Shown: positions 17,775-26,047 of the stretch, piece by piece
Layout: every line of letters starts with the position of its first letter
Numbering within the stretch: position 1 is the first letter of the stretch
Assembly (NCBI GenBank): GCA_944325055.1
Contig: CALUYP010000048.1
Coordinates: forward strand, 1-37,075
Direction of reading: 5' to 3'
Source: an uncultured Elusimicrobiales bacterium
Lineage (GTDB): Bacteria; Elusimicrobiota; Elusimicrobia; Elusimicrobiales; Elusimicrobiaceae
DNA length: 37,075 nucleotides
The notes under the pieces: generated by a model
Told to the model about the DNA's origin: nothing
Database searches by the model: none
What the model saw: the letters and a program-made list of their open reading frames with translations, nothing else
Translations under genes and position numbers: made by a program

Positions 17775-18302
17775 ATGAAACAGGCTTATCTCAATATGCG
17801 GAATTTTTGGTTAGATGTAAAAAATTTAGAGAACCGTAAAGGGGTTATCGAGATCGGCCCGGATAAAATTTCTGTAGCCGGCATAGAAATGGCAATGCAG
17901 GATGGAGAAGAAACCAAACATCTGTTTCTTGCGACCAATTCATTAGGAGACAGCAGCTTATATTTTGAAAACAACAGCAAAAGCGGTTTGGGCGGTATGA
18001 TTGGAGGACATGGCAACGAGTCGCTGCAGGAAGCCGCCGCCCGGATGCTGGCCCATGCAAGCAAGCTTACGGACCAGATGGAGTCGGTTGCGGCTGGGGA
18101 GGAACTGCCGCCTCCTTCTTCTTCAAAAATGGTGCGGTTGTTTGCAGTTTCCAAGGAGAAGCTGTTTTATACGGAAAAGCCGGAAACGGATTTGCGTAAT
18201 CCGGAAAACGATTTTTATCCGTTTTTCGCTTACTCACAGCAAGCGCTGGGACTGTTTCGGGAACAGGAGCAAAGCGTTGCTTCCGAGCAGGCGCATTCGT
18301 AA
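17775..18302 (+). CDS. Hypothetical cytoplasmic protein
   Basis: Product of 175 residues with no signal peptide or membrane helix. ATG 17775 is used because a strong AGGGGGGAA site precedes it; the longer frame from 17697 lacks one. I do not recognise the family. Visible features are an N-terminal segment with [14 protein letters not shown], a Gly-rich piece [12 protein letters not shown] near residue 75, a predicted helix after it ([17 protein letters not shown]), and a Glu/Gln-rich C-terminus. It is flanked by its own promoter and a terminator, so it is probably monocistronic. Nothing in the neighbourhood points to a role. Confidence 0.75.
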   Translation: MKQAYLNMRNFWLDVKNLENRKGVIEIGPDKISVAGIEMAMQDGEETKHLFLATNSLGDSSLYFENNSKSGLGGMIGGHGNESLQEAAARMLAHASKLTDQMESVAAGEELPPPSSSKMVRLFAVSKEKLFYTEKPETDLRNPENDFYPFFAYSQQALGLFREQEQSVASEQAHS

Positions 18303-18317
18303 AACGGATCGCTTTTA

Positions 18318-18342
18318 AAAACCGCTTAAAAGGCGGTTTTTT
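18318..18342. terminator. Bidirectional terminator between convergent genes
   Basis: AAAACCGC (18318-18325) pairs with GCGGTTTT (18333-18340), with T runs on both strands. It overlaps the stop codon of the leftward glycosyltransferase gene. Confidence 0.75.
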
Positions 18343-19282
18343 AAAACGGTTCATCACAATTGATTTTTTCGTCTATTAAATAAAGAGGCCGTTGCTTGAC
18401 TTCCATAAAGACGCGTCCCAAATATTCGCCAATGACGCCTAAAGAGATCAGTTGTACTCCGCTAAAAAATAAAATCGTTACCATAAGTGAAGCATACCCG
18501 CTGACAGGGTTTCCGTACACAATCTTTTGGAAGGTAATCCATACCGCATATAAAAAAGCAAAGGCGGATACCACAAATCCGAAATATGTCCACAAGCGAA
18601 GTGGCACCGTGCTGGAAGCGGTAAGCCCTCCCAACGCAAAATTCCACAGCCGCCAATAATTCCATTTGGTTCGGCCCGCTTTTCGCGCCGGGCGGGTAAA
18701 CGGGACGGACGCCGTCCGAAATCCCACCCAGTTGAACAACCCTTTCATAAATCGTTCCCGTTCCGGCAAGGACAGTACGGCTTGTACCGCCCGGCGGCTC
18801 AACAGGCGGCAGTCTCCCGCATCTTCCGGCAGGGGACGGGTGGAAATAGAATTATAAAATTTATAAAAACAACGGGCGGTAAGCCGTTTGACAAACGAAT
18901 CTTGTTGCCGGTTTTGCCGTGCCGCATAGACTATTTCGCAGCCTTCTTTATGTTTTTGCAGAAAAAGGGGGATTAGGGAAGGCGGATCCTGTAAATCGGC
19001 ATCCAAAATAATGACCGCATCTGCTTGGACTGCTTCCTGCAGGCCGGCAGTGAGGGCGGCCTCTTTCCCGAAATTGCGCGAAAGAGAAATTATTTTTACC
19101 GCTGGATTTTGCCTTGCCCAACTTTTTAATAGAGGAAGCGATCCGTCGGTACTGCCGTCATTTACAAAAATGTACTCGAATTTTTCATCCGGAAGTTCTT
19201 TTAAAACAGACTGGGTTGCCTCCCAGAAAAGGGGCAAAACTTCCTGTTCATTGTAAACGGGTACCAGCAAAGCGGTTTTCAT
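18341..19282 (-). CDS. Family 2 glycosyltransferase, polyprenyl-phosphate sugar synthase (GtrB/ArnC-like)
   Basis: Product of 313 residues. The GT-A catalytic domain spans about 1-220: PVYNEQEVLPLF, IFVNDGSTDGS, SRNFGKEAALTAGL and the DxD metal site in ILDADLQDPP. Two transmembrane helices follow (about 230-252 and 262-285), ending with IGEYLGRVFMEVKQRPLYL, the typical GtrB end. Such enzymes move a sugar from a nucleotide sugar to undecaprenyl phosphate at the inner membrane. The lipid-linked sugar is then used for surface glycan or lipid A decoration. AGGAGGAA lies seven to eight bases before the ATG, and a TATAAT precedes that (19307-19302, minus strand). No partner flippase or GT-C gene is adjacent. 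The sugar is unknown. Confidence 0.88.
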   Translation of the reverse strand: MKTALLVPVYNEQEVLPLFWEATQSVLKELPDEKFEYIFVNDGSTDGSLPLLKSWARQNPAVKIISLSRNFGKEAALTAGLQEAVQADAVIILDADLQDPPSLIPLFLQKHKEGCEIVYAARQNRQQDSFVKRLTARCFYKFYNSISTRPLPEDAGDCRLLSRRAVQAVLSLPERERFMKGLFNWVGFRTASVPFTRPARKAGRTKWNYWRLWNFALGGLTASSTVPLRLWTYFGFVVSAFAFLYAVWITFQKIVYGNPVSGYASLMVTILFFSGVQLISLGVIGEYLGRVFMEVKQRPLYLIDEKINCDEPF

Positions 19283-19514
19283 AAAGAGTTCCTCCTGCTT
19301 TATTATAGTATTTTATTTTTCTGCAAAGGGGCAACTTGCCTGCAGCCGTTTTGTGGAAGAGCATTTCTCTATGTAGGGGTAGAAATAGCGTAGATTTTTT
19401 GTAGGAGAATTGGAAGAGCGTTTTAAAGATATTCGTGCAAATTTTTACTGTGCGGAAACAAAAAGAGCGAAAAAAATGAGTGGGGTTCTCTTCACTGGCT
19501 TTTTGACGGAGAAA

Positions 19515-19523
19515 TGCTATAAT
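19515..19523 (+). promoter_or_regulatory. Extended -10 promoter of the EAL-domain gene
   Basis: TGCTATAAT is a perfect -10 box with the TGN extension. It lies 38 bases before the preferred ATG at 19562. No good -35 is seen, as expected for extended -10 promoters. Confidence 0.5.
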
Positions 19524-19561
19524 AACTACGCGGCGTGGCATATTGCCGTACGGATATTTAT

Positions 19562-21787
19562 ATGCAGCGTATTTCTTTTCGGTTATTTATCTTTTGTTTT
19601 ATGCTGGCGGCGATCGTGCTGGCCGCCGGCGTGGTGCTGTATTGGCAGAGGGTAAGCCATATTTTGGAACGGGATGTCAAAACGCATGTGGCGGCCGCCA
19701 GCGAGGAAGCGGCGGCGGATTTTAACCGTTTAATTCAAAATGACCAGCGCGTGTTGGAATCCATTGCCATTACGGTAGAAGATACTTATCCGTGGACGGA
19801 TCCTTCTTTGCTGAATGCCTTTTTACAACGCCAAACCCGACATAATGACTTTAAATTACTGGGAGTCCTGACGGAGGATGGACGAGTTTTTCTTTCGGAG
19901 CAACGTTCGTTTAATCCCGTTTTTTTGGCGGATATCGCCGCCCGAACGAAAGAGACAGACCATTATCTTTCCGCCCGTCAGCTGGATCCTGTAGATGGGC
20001 AAGACATATTAGTACAATCCGTTTCTTTACGCCGCCAAAACCAGTTTATAGGGATTCTTTTCGCTTTGCAAAATCCACAGCGTTACCGCCCGTTATTAGC
20101 GTTGTCTGCCATGGGCAGCCGGGGATATTCCCTGATTATTGAACGCAGCGGCGAACCGGTAATGGGATACCGGCAGCCTTGGTTTTCTAATGCGTTCAAA
20201 GAATTGGCCCGGGTAGATTTTGATGAAGATATGACGTTGGATTCTCTGCGCGGATTGGTCCAGGCGGGCCAGCATTTTATGACCGGTTTTCGCAGCGAAA
20301 AAGGGCACCGTTTCCTGCACTTTATTCCGTTGCAAATGAACGGATGGTATATGATTTCGGCCTTGCCGGCGGTATATGTGGAACATCAGGCCAAATATTT
20401 AACTTGGCTTTCATTTTTGTTGTTTTTATCCGTGTTTGTGGTTTTTTTAGGTTTGATTTTTTATATCTTTCATATGCGCGCTTACAGCAACCGCCAATTA
20501 TTTGCCACCGCTTTTGTCGACCGTCTGACCGGCGCGGATAATTTCAACCGCATGTGTGAGCAGTTCCCCGTAAAATTGGCGGGACTAAACGGCCGCGCTG
20601 CGTTGGTCCTTTTTGATATCAGCAAATTTAAAGCCATTAACGATTTGCACGGTTATGAACGGGGAAACCAAGTGCTTCAGCGGGTGGCGGACGTGTTGCG
20701 GGAAAATATTAATTCGGATGAATGTTTTTGCCGTTCTACGGCGGATAATTTTATTCTCCTTTTAAAATACGATGACCACAAATCTTTTCTCGCTCGGATC
20801 AAGGAACTTGCCACGCAGCTGCGGCGGGATTGTACGGTGGAAGACTCCTGCTTAATGTTGGATGTGGCTTTTGGAATATATGAAGTCAAAGAGAATATTC
20901 CGTTCTACAGTATGCTCGACCGTGCCCATTTGGCTTTAGAAAACGCCAAAAAAATGTCTTTTGAAAAGATCCAGTTTTATGACGAAGCCGACCGAAAACG
21001 GATTGTAGCCGAAAAGCAAATCGAAAATACCATGGAAAGCGCCTTAGAACACGGTGACTTTACGGTGTATCTGCAGCCTAAATGTGATTTGGTCAGCGGC
21101 AAAATGCATGGTGCGGAAGCATTGGTGCGATGGAACCGGGCGGACCAAGGAATTGTAAAACCGGATGATTTTATTCCGATTTTCGAAAAAAACGGATTTA
21201 TTTTGCGTTTGGATATGTTTATTTTAGAAGAGGTGGTCCGTTTGTTGGCGGGCTGGAAGGAAAAAGGATTAAGCACCGTACCCGTAGCGGTTAATTTTTC
21301 GCGGTTGCATTTGAATGATACTCGTTATATTCCACAGATGCTCCGGGTGGTGGATAAGTACAGTATTGCACATGAAATGATTGAGGTAGAGTTAACCGAA
21401 AGCGTGATTTTCAATAACCTGGAACGCGCGCAGAACGTTATCCGCCGCTTGCACCGGCTGGGATTTTCGGTGGCGATGGATGATTTCGGGTCGGGGTATT
21501 CGTCGTTAAATGTGCTGAAGAGCTTACAGTTTGACAGCATTAAGCTTGATAAGGAATTTTTAAGCGGATTTGAAGAAAATCCTTACGCCCATAAAGTCAT
21601 TGAGGGAGCGGTTTCCATGATTAAATCCTTGTCCATACAAGTGGTGGCTGAAGGGGTGGAAACCCGTCACCAGGCTGATTTTTTGAAGCATACCGGCTGT
21701 GATTTGGCGCAGGGTTATTTTTTCTCTTGCCCGCTGCCGGCTGACCAATTTGAAAAATTGCTCCAAAAATCTGCCGAAGAAGCTTAA
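19562..21787 (+). CDS. Membrane c-di-GMP phosphodiesterase with degenerate GGDEF and intact EAL domain
   Basis: Product of 741 residues. A GTG at 19535 is an alternative start. TM1 is about 4-25, a periplasmic sensor region (Cache-like by position and style) about 26-275, and TM2 about 278-302. The GGDEF domain (about 315-470) has lost its active site: the motif reads TADNF at about 392-396, with both Gly and the Glu changed, so cyclase activity is unlikely. The EAL domain (about 490-735) keeps Glu519-Ala-Leu, the Asn in AVNFSR, Glu in ELTES, the Asp pair in MDDFGSGYSS, Lys in IKLDK and Glu in AEGVET. The expected role is ligand-controlled breakdown of c-di-GMP, affecting motility, pili or adhesion. 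The signal is unknown. Confidence 0.9.
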   Translation: MQRISFRLFIFCFMLAAIVLAAGVVLYWQRVSHILERDVKTHVAAASEEAAADFNRLIQNDQRVLESIAITVEDTYPWTDPSLLNAFLQRQTRHNDFKLLGVLTEDGRVFLSEQRSFNPVFLADIAARTKETDHYLSARQLDPVDGQDILVQSVSLRRQNQFIGILFALQNPQRYRPLLALSAMGSRGYSLIIERSGEPVMGYRQPWFSNAFKELARVDFDEDMTLDSLRGLVQAGQHFMTGFRSEKGHRFLHFIPLQMNGWYMISALPAVYVEHQAKYLTWLSFLLFLSVFVVFLGLIFYIFHMRAYSNRQLFATAFVDRLTGADNFNRMCEQFPVKLAGLNGRAALVLFDISKFKAINDLHGYERGNQVLQRVADVLRENINSDECFCRSTADNFILLLKYDDHKSFLARIKELATQLRRDCTVEDSCLMLDVAFGIYEVKENIPFYSMLDRAHLALENAKKMSFEKIQFYDEADRKRIVAEKQIENTMESALEHGDFTVYLQPKCDLVSGKMHGAEALVRWNRADQGIVKPDDFIPIFEKNGFILRLDMFILEEVVRLLAGWKEKGLSTVPVAVNFSRLHLNDTRYIPQMLRVVDKYSIAHEMIEVELTESVIFNNLERAQNVIRRLHRLGFSVAMDDFGSGYSSLNVLKSLQFDSIKLDKEFLSGFEENPYAHKVIEGAVSMIKSLSIQVVAEGVETRHQADFLKHTGCDLAQGYFFSCPLPADQFEKLLQKSAEEA

Positions 21788-21803
21788 TTTGCGTTTTTTC
21801 CGG

Positions 21804-21843
21804 AAAATGCCCCCGTTGAAATACCCGTCAACGGGGGCATTTT
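21804..21843 (+). terminator. Rho-independent terminator of the EAL-domain gene
   Basis: AAAATGCCCCCGTTGA (21804-21819) pairs perfectly with TCAACGGGGGCATTTT (21828-21843) across an eight-base loop. Confidence 0.85.
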
Positions 21844-21927
21844 ACGAGCTTCCCGGCGTTTTTTCCGTTATATAAATTAAACCGCCTAAAAGAAGCGCCT
21901 TCAAGAAGCGTTTAAATCGTCTAAATA

Positions 21928-21936
21928 TGCTAAAAT
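21928..21936 (+). promoter_or_regulatory. Extended -10 promoter of the citrate-to-2-oxoglutarate operon
   Basis: TGCTAAAAT is a TGC-extended -10 box 36 bases before the ATG at 21973. GGAGG follows at 21958-21962. No convincing -35 box is seen. Confidence 0.45.
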
Positions 21937-21972
21937 TTACCAATAAAAACTGATTTTGGAGGACCGGCTGTT

Positions 21973-23232
21973 ATGAAACATACGATTTGGATTGTGGATG
22001 TTACCAACCGGGACGGCGTACAGACTTCCCGTTTAGGTTTATCTAAGCTGCAGAAAACCATGTTGAATTTCTACCTTAATGAGTTGGGAGTTGCTTTCTC
22101 TGAATTTGGATTTCCAACCACGAACCACGAAACCAATTATTTAAACGCCAATTTGGAACTAGTTAAGCAGGGCATTTTGACAAAAACCCGTCTAAGCGGT
22201 TGGCTGCGTGCGGTGGAAGAAGATGTCAAATTGGCTTATCAAAACGTACCCGGTCTGCAATATTGTAATTTGTCCATGTCGACCTCGGACCAAATGCTTG
22301 CCGGCAAATTTGGCGGTAAATTTAATCGGAAAGATATTTTAAATAAAGCGGTGAGTGCCGTACGGTTGGCCAAAGAAAAAGGAGCGTTGGGAGTAGGAGT
22401 GAATGCCGAAGACGCTTCCCGCACGGAGCTGGATTTCTTAATCGAGTTTGCTTGCGCCGCCAAAGAAGCGGGCGCTTCGCGCTTCCGCTATTGCGATACG
22501 CTGGGCTATGACACGCCGGACGTGATTTATGAGCGGATTCGCAAGATTGCTGAAGCTTCTCATATCGCGATTGAACTTCATTGCCATAACGATTTAGGCA
22601 TGGCGGTCGCCAATTCCATTATGGGGGCCAAAGGCGCAGTAGACGGCGGTTCGGAAGCGTTTATTAATACTACGGTCAACGGATTGGGAGAACGCGCCGG
22701 AAATGCGGATTTAGTATCTTGTTTGCTGGCCATTGTACATGGAAGCGGAATGAAAGATTATAAATTAAACCCCAATATCCGCTTAAATAAGGCGTGGCAA
22801 TTGGCCAAATACGCTTCCTACGCATTTGGCGTACCGATACCCATAAACCAACCGGCTGTGGGTGCAAACGCGTTTGCGCATGAATCGGGTATTCATGCGG
22901 ACGGTGCCCTTAAAGACCGCCGCAACTATGAACTCTATGATTTTGAAGAACTCGGCCGCGGCGAACCGGAAATTATTGAAACCGGACGAGTCATTACGAC
23001 CGGAGAATACGGCGGTATTAAAGGGTTCCGCAACGTATATGAAAAGTTGGAACTGGAATTTAAGAATGATCAACATGCGCGTGAAATCTTAGAGCTGGTG
23101 CGCTATGCCAACGTACATAACCAATTGCCGTTGGTGGAAAGCGAATTGCGTTTTATTTACCATCATCCGGACATCGCCGCCAAGGTGATGACCATTACCC
23201 CTCACTATTCGGGAGAAGAACAGAATGCTTAA
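21973..23232 (+). CDS. Re-type citrate synthase / homocitrate synthase family (DRE-TIM metallolyase)
   Basis: Product of 419 residues. A TIM-barrel Claisen condensation enzyme that joins acetyl-CoA to a 2-oxoacid. The metal and catalytic signature is VDVTNRDGVQTSR near the N-terminus, with HCHNDLGMA and NTTVNGLGERAGN as the remaining metal-site motifs. AHESGIHADGALKDR follows the barrel. The protein lacks the about 130-residue regulatory domain of LeuA-type isopropylmalate synthases. The VTNRDGVQTSR form resembles the group that contains the Re-citrate synthase of Clostridium kluyveri. Downstream aconitase-like and isocitrate-dehydrogenase genes support citrate as the product. Homocitrate or citramalate synthesis remains possible. 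It overlaps the next gene by eight bases. Confidence 0.72.
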   Translation: MKHTIWIVDVTNRDGVQTSRLGLSKLQKTMLNFYLNELGVAFSEFGFPTTNHETNYLNANLELVKQGILTKTRLSGWLRAVEEDVKLAYQNVPGLQYCNLSMSTSDQMLAGKFGGKFNRKDILNKAVSAVRLAKEKGALGVGVNAEDASRTELDFLIEFACAAKEAGASRFRYCDTLGYDTPDVIYERIRKIAEASHIAIELHCHNDLGMAVANSIMGAKGAVDGGSEAFINTTVNGLGERAGNADLVSCLLAIVHGSGMKDYKLNPNIRLNKAWQLAKYASYAFGVPIPINQPAVGANAFAHESGIHADGALKDRRNYELYDFEELGRGEPEIIETGRVITTGEYGGIKGFRNVYEKLELEFKNDQHAREILELVRYANVHNQLPLVESELRFIYHHPDIAAKVMTITPHYSGEEQNA

Positions 23233-24478
23233 ACAAACTCTTGCGGAAAAAATTATTTCCGCCCATACTCCCGCGCCGGTGCGCGCCGGAGATTTTACGG
23301 TGGCGGACGTGGATGTTGCCGCCGTTCAAGACGGGACGGGCCCGCTGACTGTAGCAGAATTGGAAAAAGCCGGTTTTACTACCGTTAAAAATCCTGCCCG
23401 TACCATTTTATTTATCGACCATGCCGCTCCCAGCCCGCGCAAAGAACTTTCCAATACCCACTTGGTATTGCGCGATTTTGCCAAAAGAACGGGGGCCGTG
23501 TTGTCCGAAATTGGAGAAGGGGTATGCCATCAGCTGTTGGTGGAAAAATACGTTAATCCCGGCGAAATTCTCATTGGGGCGGACTCCCATACCTGCACCT
23601 CTGGCGCATTGGGCGCCTTTGCCACCGGAATGGGTTCTACGGATGTGGCGGTTGGAATGGCGATTGGGAAAGCTTGGCTGAAAGTACCGGCTACTTTTAA
23701 AATAGAAGTTACGGGTAAATTCCAGGCGGGGGTAGGCGCAAAAGATTTAATTTTGCATTTGATTGGGCTTATCGGCGCAGATGGCGCTACATATAAAGCG
23801 TTGGAATTTTGCGGAGAAACCATCGAAAATATGGAAATGGCTGACCGGTTTACTTTGTCGAATATGGCCGTGGAGGCCGGAGCAAAGGCGGGATTGATTG
23901 CGACCGATTCAAAAACAAAAAAATATTTGGAAGAACACGGACGGGGCGATAAATTCAAAGAAATCAAAGCCGATGAAGGCGCAGTTTATGAGCGTGTGAT
24001 TAAAATAGATGCTTCTAAATTGGAGCCGACGGTTTCTTGTCCCCATACCGTAGACAACGTCAAAACGGCGAAAGAATTGGCGGACGTCAAAGTCAATCAA
24101 GTCTATATTGGTACTTGCACAAACGGTCGTATCGAAGATTTACGGGTGGCGGCGGCTATTTTAAAAAACAGAAAGATAGCGGACGGAGTACGTTTGTTTA
24201 TTACACCGGCCTCTCGGGATGTAATGCTGCAAGCGTTAAAAGAAGGACTGATCGAAATTTTTGTACAAAGCGGCGCTTCCGTACAAACGCCCGGCTGCGG
24301 GCCGTGTGTGGGCGTTCACGGCGGCATTTTAGGAGACGGAGAAGTCTGTTTGTCTACCCAGAACCGCAATTTCCAAGGAAGGATGGGAAATACAAAAGGA
24401 TTTATCTATCTATGCAGCCCTGCGGTGGCGGCGGCCAGTGCATTAGCCGGACATATTGCTGATCCGAGGGGGATTTAA
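23225..24478 (+). CDS. Aconitase/isopropylmalate dehydratase family, large subunit
   Basis: Product of 417 residues, the length of the two-subunit LeuC2/HacA-like dehydratases rather than the long single-chain aconitases. The [4Fe-4S] ligands are the Cys in GTCTNGRIEDL and the two Cys in TPGCGPCVGVHGG. GADSHTCTSGALGAFATGMGSTD is the conserved active-site segment. It moves a hydroxyl group between adjacent carbons through a cis-double-bond intermediate. In this operon the likely substrate pair is citrate and isocitrate, but isopropylmalate or homocitrate cannot be excluded from sequence. It overlaps the gene before it by eight bases and is followed after one base by the small subunit. Confidence 0.85.
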   Translation: MLKQTLAEKIISAHTPAPVRAGDFTVADVDVAAVQDGTGPLTVAELEKAGFTTVKNPARTILFIDHAAPSPRKELSNTHLVLRDFAKRTGAVLSEIGEGVCHQLLVEKYVNPGEILIGADSHTCTSGALGAFATGMGSTDVAVGMAIGKAWLKVPATFKIEVTGKFQAGVGAKDLILHLIGLIGADGATYKALEFCGETIENMEMADRFTLSNMAVEAGAKAGLIATDSKTKKYLEEHGRGDKFKEIKADEGAVYERVIKIDASKLEPTVSCPHTVDNVKTAKELADVKVNQVYIGTCTNGRIEDLRVAAAILKNRKIADGVRLFITPASRDVMLQALKEGLIEIFVQSGASVQTPGCGPCVGVHGGILGDGEVCLSTQNRNFQGRMGNTKGFIYLCSPAVAAASALAGHIADPRGI

Positions 24479-24479
24479 T

Positions 24480-24980
24480 ATGGAATTAAAAGGAAAAGCT
24501 TGGAAATTCGGTAACGATATCAGTACGGACCATATTGCGCCGGGCCGTTTGTTCCACCTGAGAAGCAATCTGCCTGAAATGGCTAAACACGTGTTGGAAG
24601 ATGCCGATCCCAACTTTGCTTCTTCTATGCAAAAAGGCGATTTTGTGGTGGCCGGTAAAAATTTTGGATTAGGGTCTTCCCGTGAACATGCGCCTACTAT
24701 TATTAAATTGGCGGGAGTCAATGCCGTGCTGGCCAAAAGTTTTGCGCGTATTTTCTTCCGTAACGCCATTAATATCGGCTTACTGCTGGTGGAATGCGAT
24801 ACCGATAAGATTAATGCAGGAGATGAACTTTCGGTGGACGTAAAAGCCGGGGTTGTTCATAATTTAACCCAAAAAACTGATATTCCCGTTACGCCGCTGC
24901 CGGATGTGATGATTAAAATCTTAAACGAAGGCGGTTTGATGGCGCATATTAAAAAACACGGCGGGTTTGATTTGGTATGA
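24480..24980 (+). CDS. Aconitase/isopropylmalate dehydratase family, small subunit
   Basis: Product of 166 residues, typical of LeuD/HacB swivelling subunits. ATG 24480 is preferred over an upstream TTG because GAGGGGGA lies just before it. WKFGNDISTDHIAPGR at the N-terminus and VVAGKNFGLGSSREHAP in the middle are the family motifs. The latter includes the substrate-binding Ser-Arg. It closes over the large subunit, and its loop between these motifs (about 20-45, FHLRSNLPEMAKHVLEDA) is the part that sets substrate choice in this family. The stop overlaps the dehydrogenase start by four bases. Confidence 0.87.
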   Translation: MELKGKAWKFGNDISTDHIAPGRLFHLRSNLPEMAKHVLEDADPNFASSMQKGDFVVAGKNFGLGSSREHAPTIIKLAGVNAVLAKSFARIFFRNAINIGLLLVECDTDKINAGDELSVDVKAGVVHNLTQKTDIPVTPLPDVMIKILNEGGLMAHIKKHGGFDLV

Positions 24981-25981
24981 CAAAAGAGTATACCGTAACA
25001 TTGATTCCGGGGGACGGAATCGGACCGGAAATTACGGCAGCGGTAACGGATGTGATTAAAGCGTCCGGCGTCCAAATTAATTGGGAAAAACAAGCCGCTG
25101 GCGCGGCCGTACTGGAAAAAGAAGGGACGGTGCTTCCTCGGCGCGTTTTAGACAGTATTGCCAAAAACGGAGTTGCGTTGAAAGGACCTATTACTACGCC
25201 GATTGGAAAAGGGTTTCGCAGTGTAAATGTCGCGCTTCGGAAAGAATTGGACTTATATGCCTGCGTGCGGCCGGCCAAATCATTGCCGGGCATTAAGAGC
25301 CGTTACGAAAACGTCGATTTAGTGATTGTACGCGAAAACACCGAGGACTTATATGCCGGAATAGAACGGAAAATCGATGAAAATACCGCCGAATCCATTA
25401 AGCGTATTACGCGCGGCGCTTCGGAGCGGATTGCGCGGTATGCGTTTGAGTATGCCGTTCAAAACGGACGGCAGAAGGTAACGGCTGTAAGCAAAGCCAA
25501 TATTTGTAAATTTTCTGACGGACTCTTTTTAGAAGCCGTCCGGACGGTGGCCCAAGAGTATCCGCAAATTGCATACGAAGAAGTATTGGTGGATAATTTA
25601 TGTATGCAGTTAGTCATCAATCCGGAAAATTACGATGTCTTGGTGCTGCCTAATTTGTATGGTGATATTGTTTCGGATCTGGCGGCCGGATTAACGGGCG
25701 GACTGGGGGTGGCTCCGGGCGCCAATATCGGCAAGAAGGCGGCTGTTTTTGAAGCCGTACATGGAAGCAGCCCTTCTCTGGCTGGACAGCATAAGGCGAA
25801 CCCGACGGCACTTTTATTGAGCGCCTGTTTGATGCTTCGGCATTTGGGAGAGATAGAATGCGCTCAAAAAATTGAAAACGCTTTAGAAAAAGTGTTGCAG
25901 CAAGGCAACGTGCGCACCTTTGATTTGGGAGGCAGTGCAACGACGGAAGAGTTTGCCCAAGCTGTTATCAAACAATTGTAA
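24977..25981 (+). CDS. Isocitrate dehydrogenase, short IDH3-like form
   Basis: Product of 334 residues of the beta-decarboxylating dehydrogenase family. The substrate helix reads SVNVALRKELDLYACVRP. The Ser-x-Asn before LRK is the isocitrate-type signature, whereas isopropylmalate dehydrogenases have Leu-rich sequence there. VRENTEDLYAGIE, the catalytic Lys in VSKANICKFSDG, and the metal Asp residues in NLYGDIVSDLAAG are present. Overall it resembles mitochondrial NAD-IDH. However, the cofactor segment reads HGSSPSLAGQHKANP: the Asp-Ile usual in NAD-linked members (APDIAGK) is Ser-Leu. NAD versus NADP use is therefore open. It should convert isocitrate to 2-oxoglutarate, closing the operon's route to glutamate. 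Confidence 0.82.
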   Translation: MTKEYTVTLIPGDGIGPEITAAVTDVIKASGVQINWEKQAAGAAVLEKEGTVLPRRVLDSIAKNGVALKGPITTPIGKGFRSVNVALRKELDLYACVRPAKSLPGIKSRYENVDLVIVRENTEDLYAGIERKIDENTAESIKRITRGASERIARYAFEYAVQNGRQKVTAVSKANICKFSDGLFLEAVRTVAQEYPQIAYEEVLVDNLCMQLVINPENYDVLVLPNLYGDIVSDLAAGLTGGLGVAPGANIGKKAAVFEAVHGSSPSLAGQHKANPTALLLSACLMLRHLGEIECAQKIENALEKVLQQGNVRTFDLGGSATTEEFAQAVIKQL

Positions 25982-25996
25982 TTTTTTTGCCGGATT

Positions 25997-26032
25997 AAAA
26001 AATCCTCCGCTTTTTTAAGCGGAGGATTTTTT
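25997..26032. terminator. Bidirectional terminator after the isocitrate dehydrogenase gene
   Basis: AAAAAATCCTCCGCTT pairs with AAGCGGAGGATTTTTT across a short T loop. A and T runs on both sides let it serve the leftward hydrolase gene too. Confidence 0.92.
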
Positions 26033-26047
26033 AATGAATTTTACTCA

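Noticed and set aside
1984-21913. The 11-base word AAGAAGCGTTT at both 1984-1994 and 21903-21913, each near a promoter, as a shared operator
   Set aside because: Pairs of identical 11-mers are expected by chance in 37 kb, and the word is not an inverted repeat.
21973-25981. Leucine biosynthesis operon (leuA-leuC-leuD-leuB)
   Set aside because: Gene order fits, but the synthase lacks the LeuA regulatory domain and the dehydrogenase carries the isocitrate Ser-x-Asn signature rather than the isopropylmalate form. It is kept as an alternative only.
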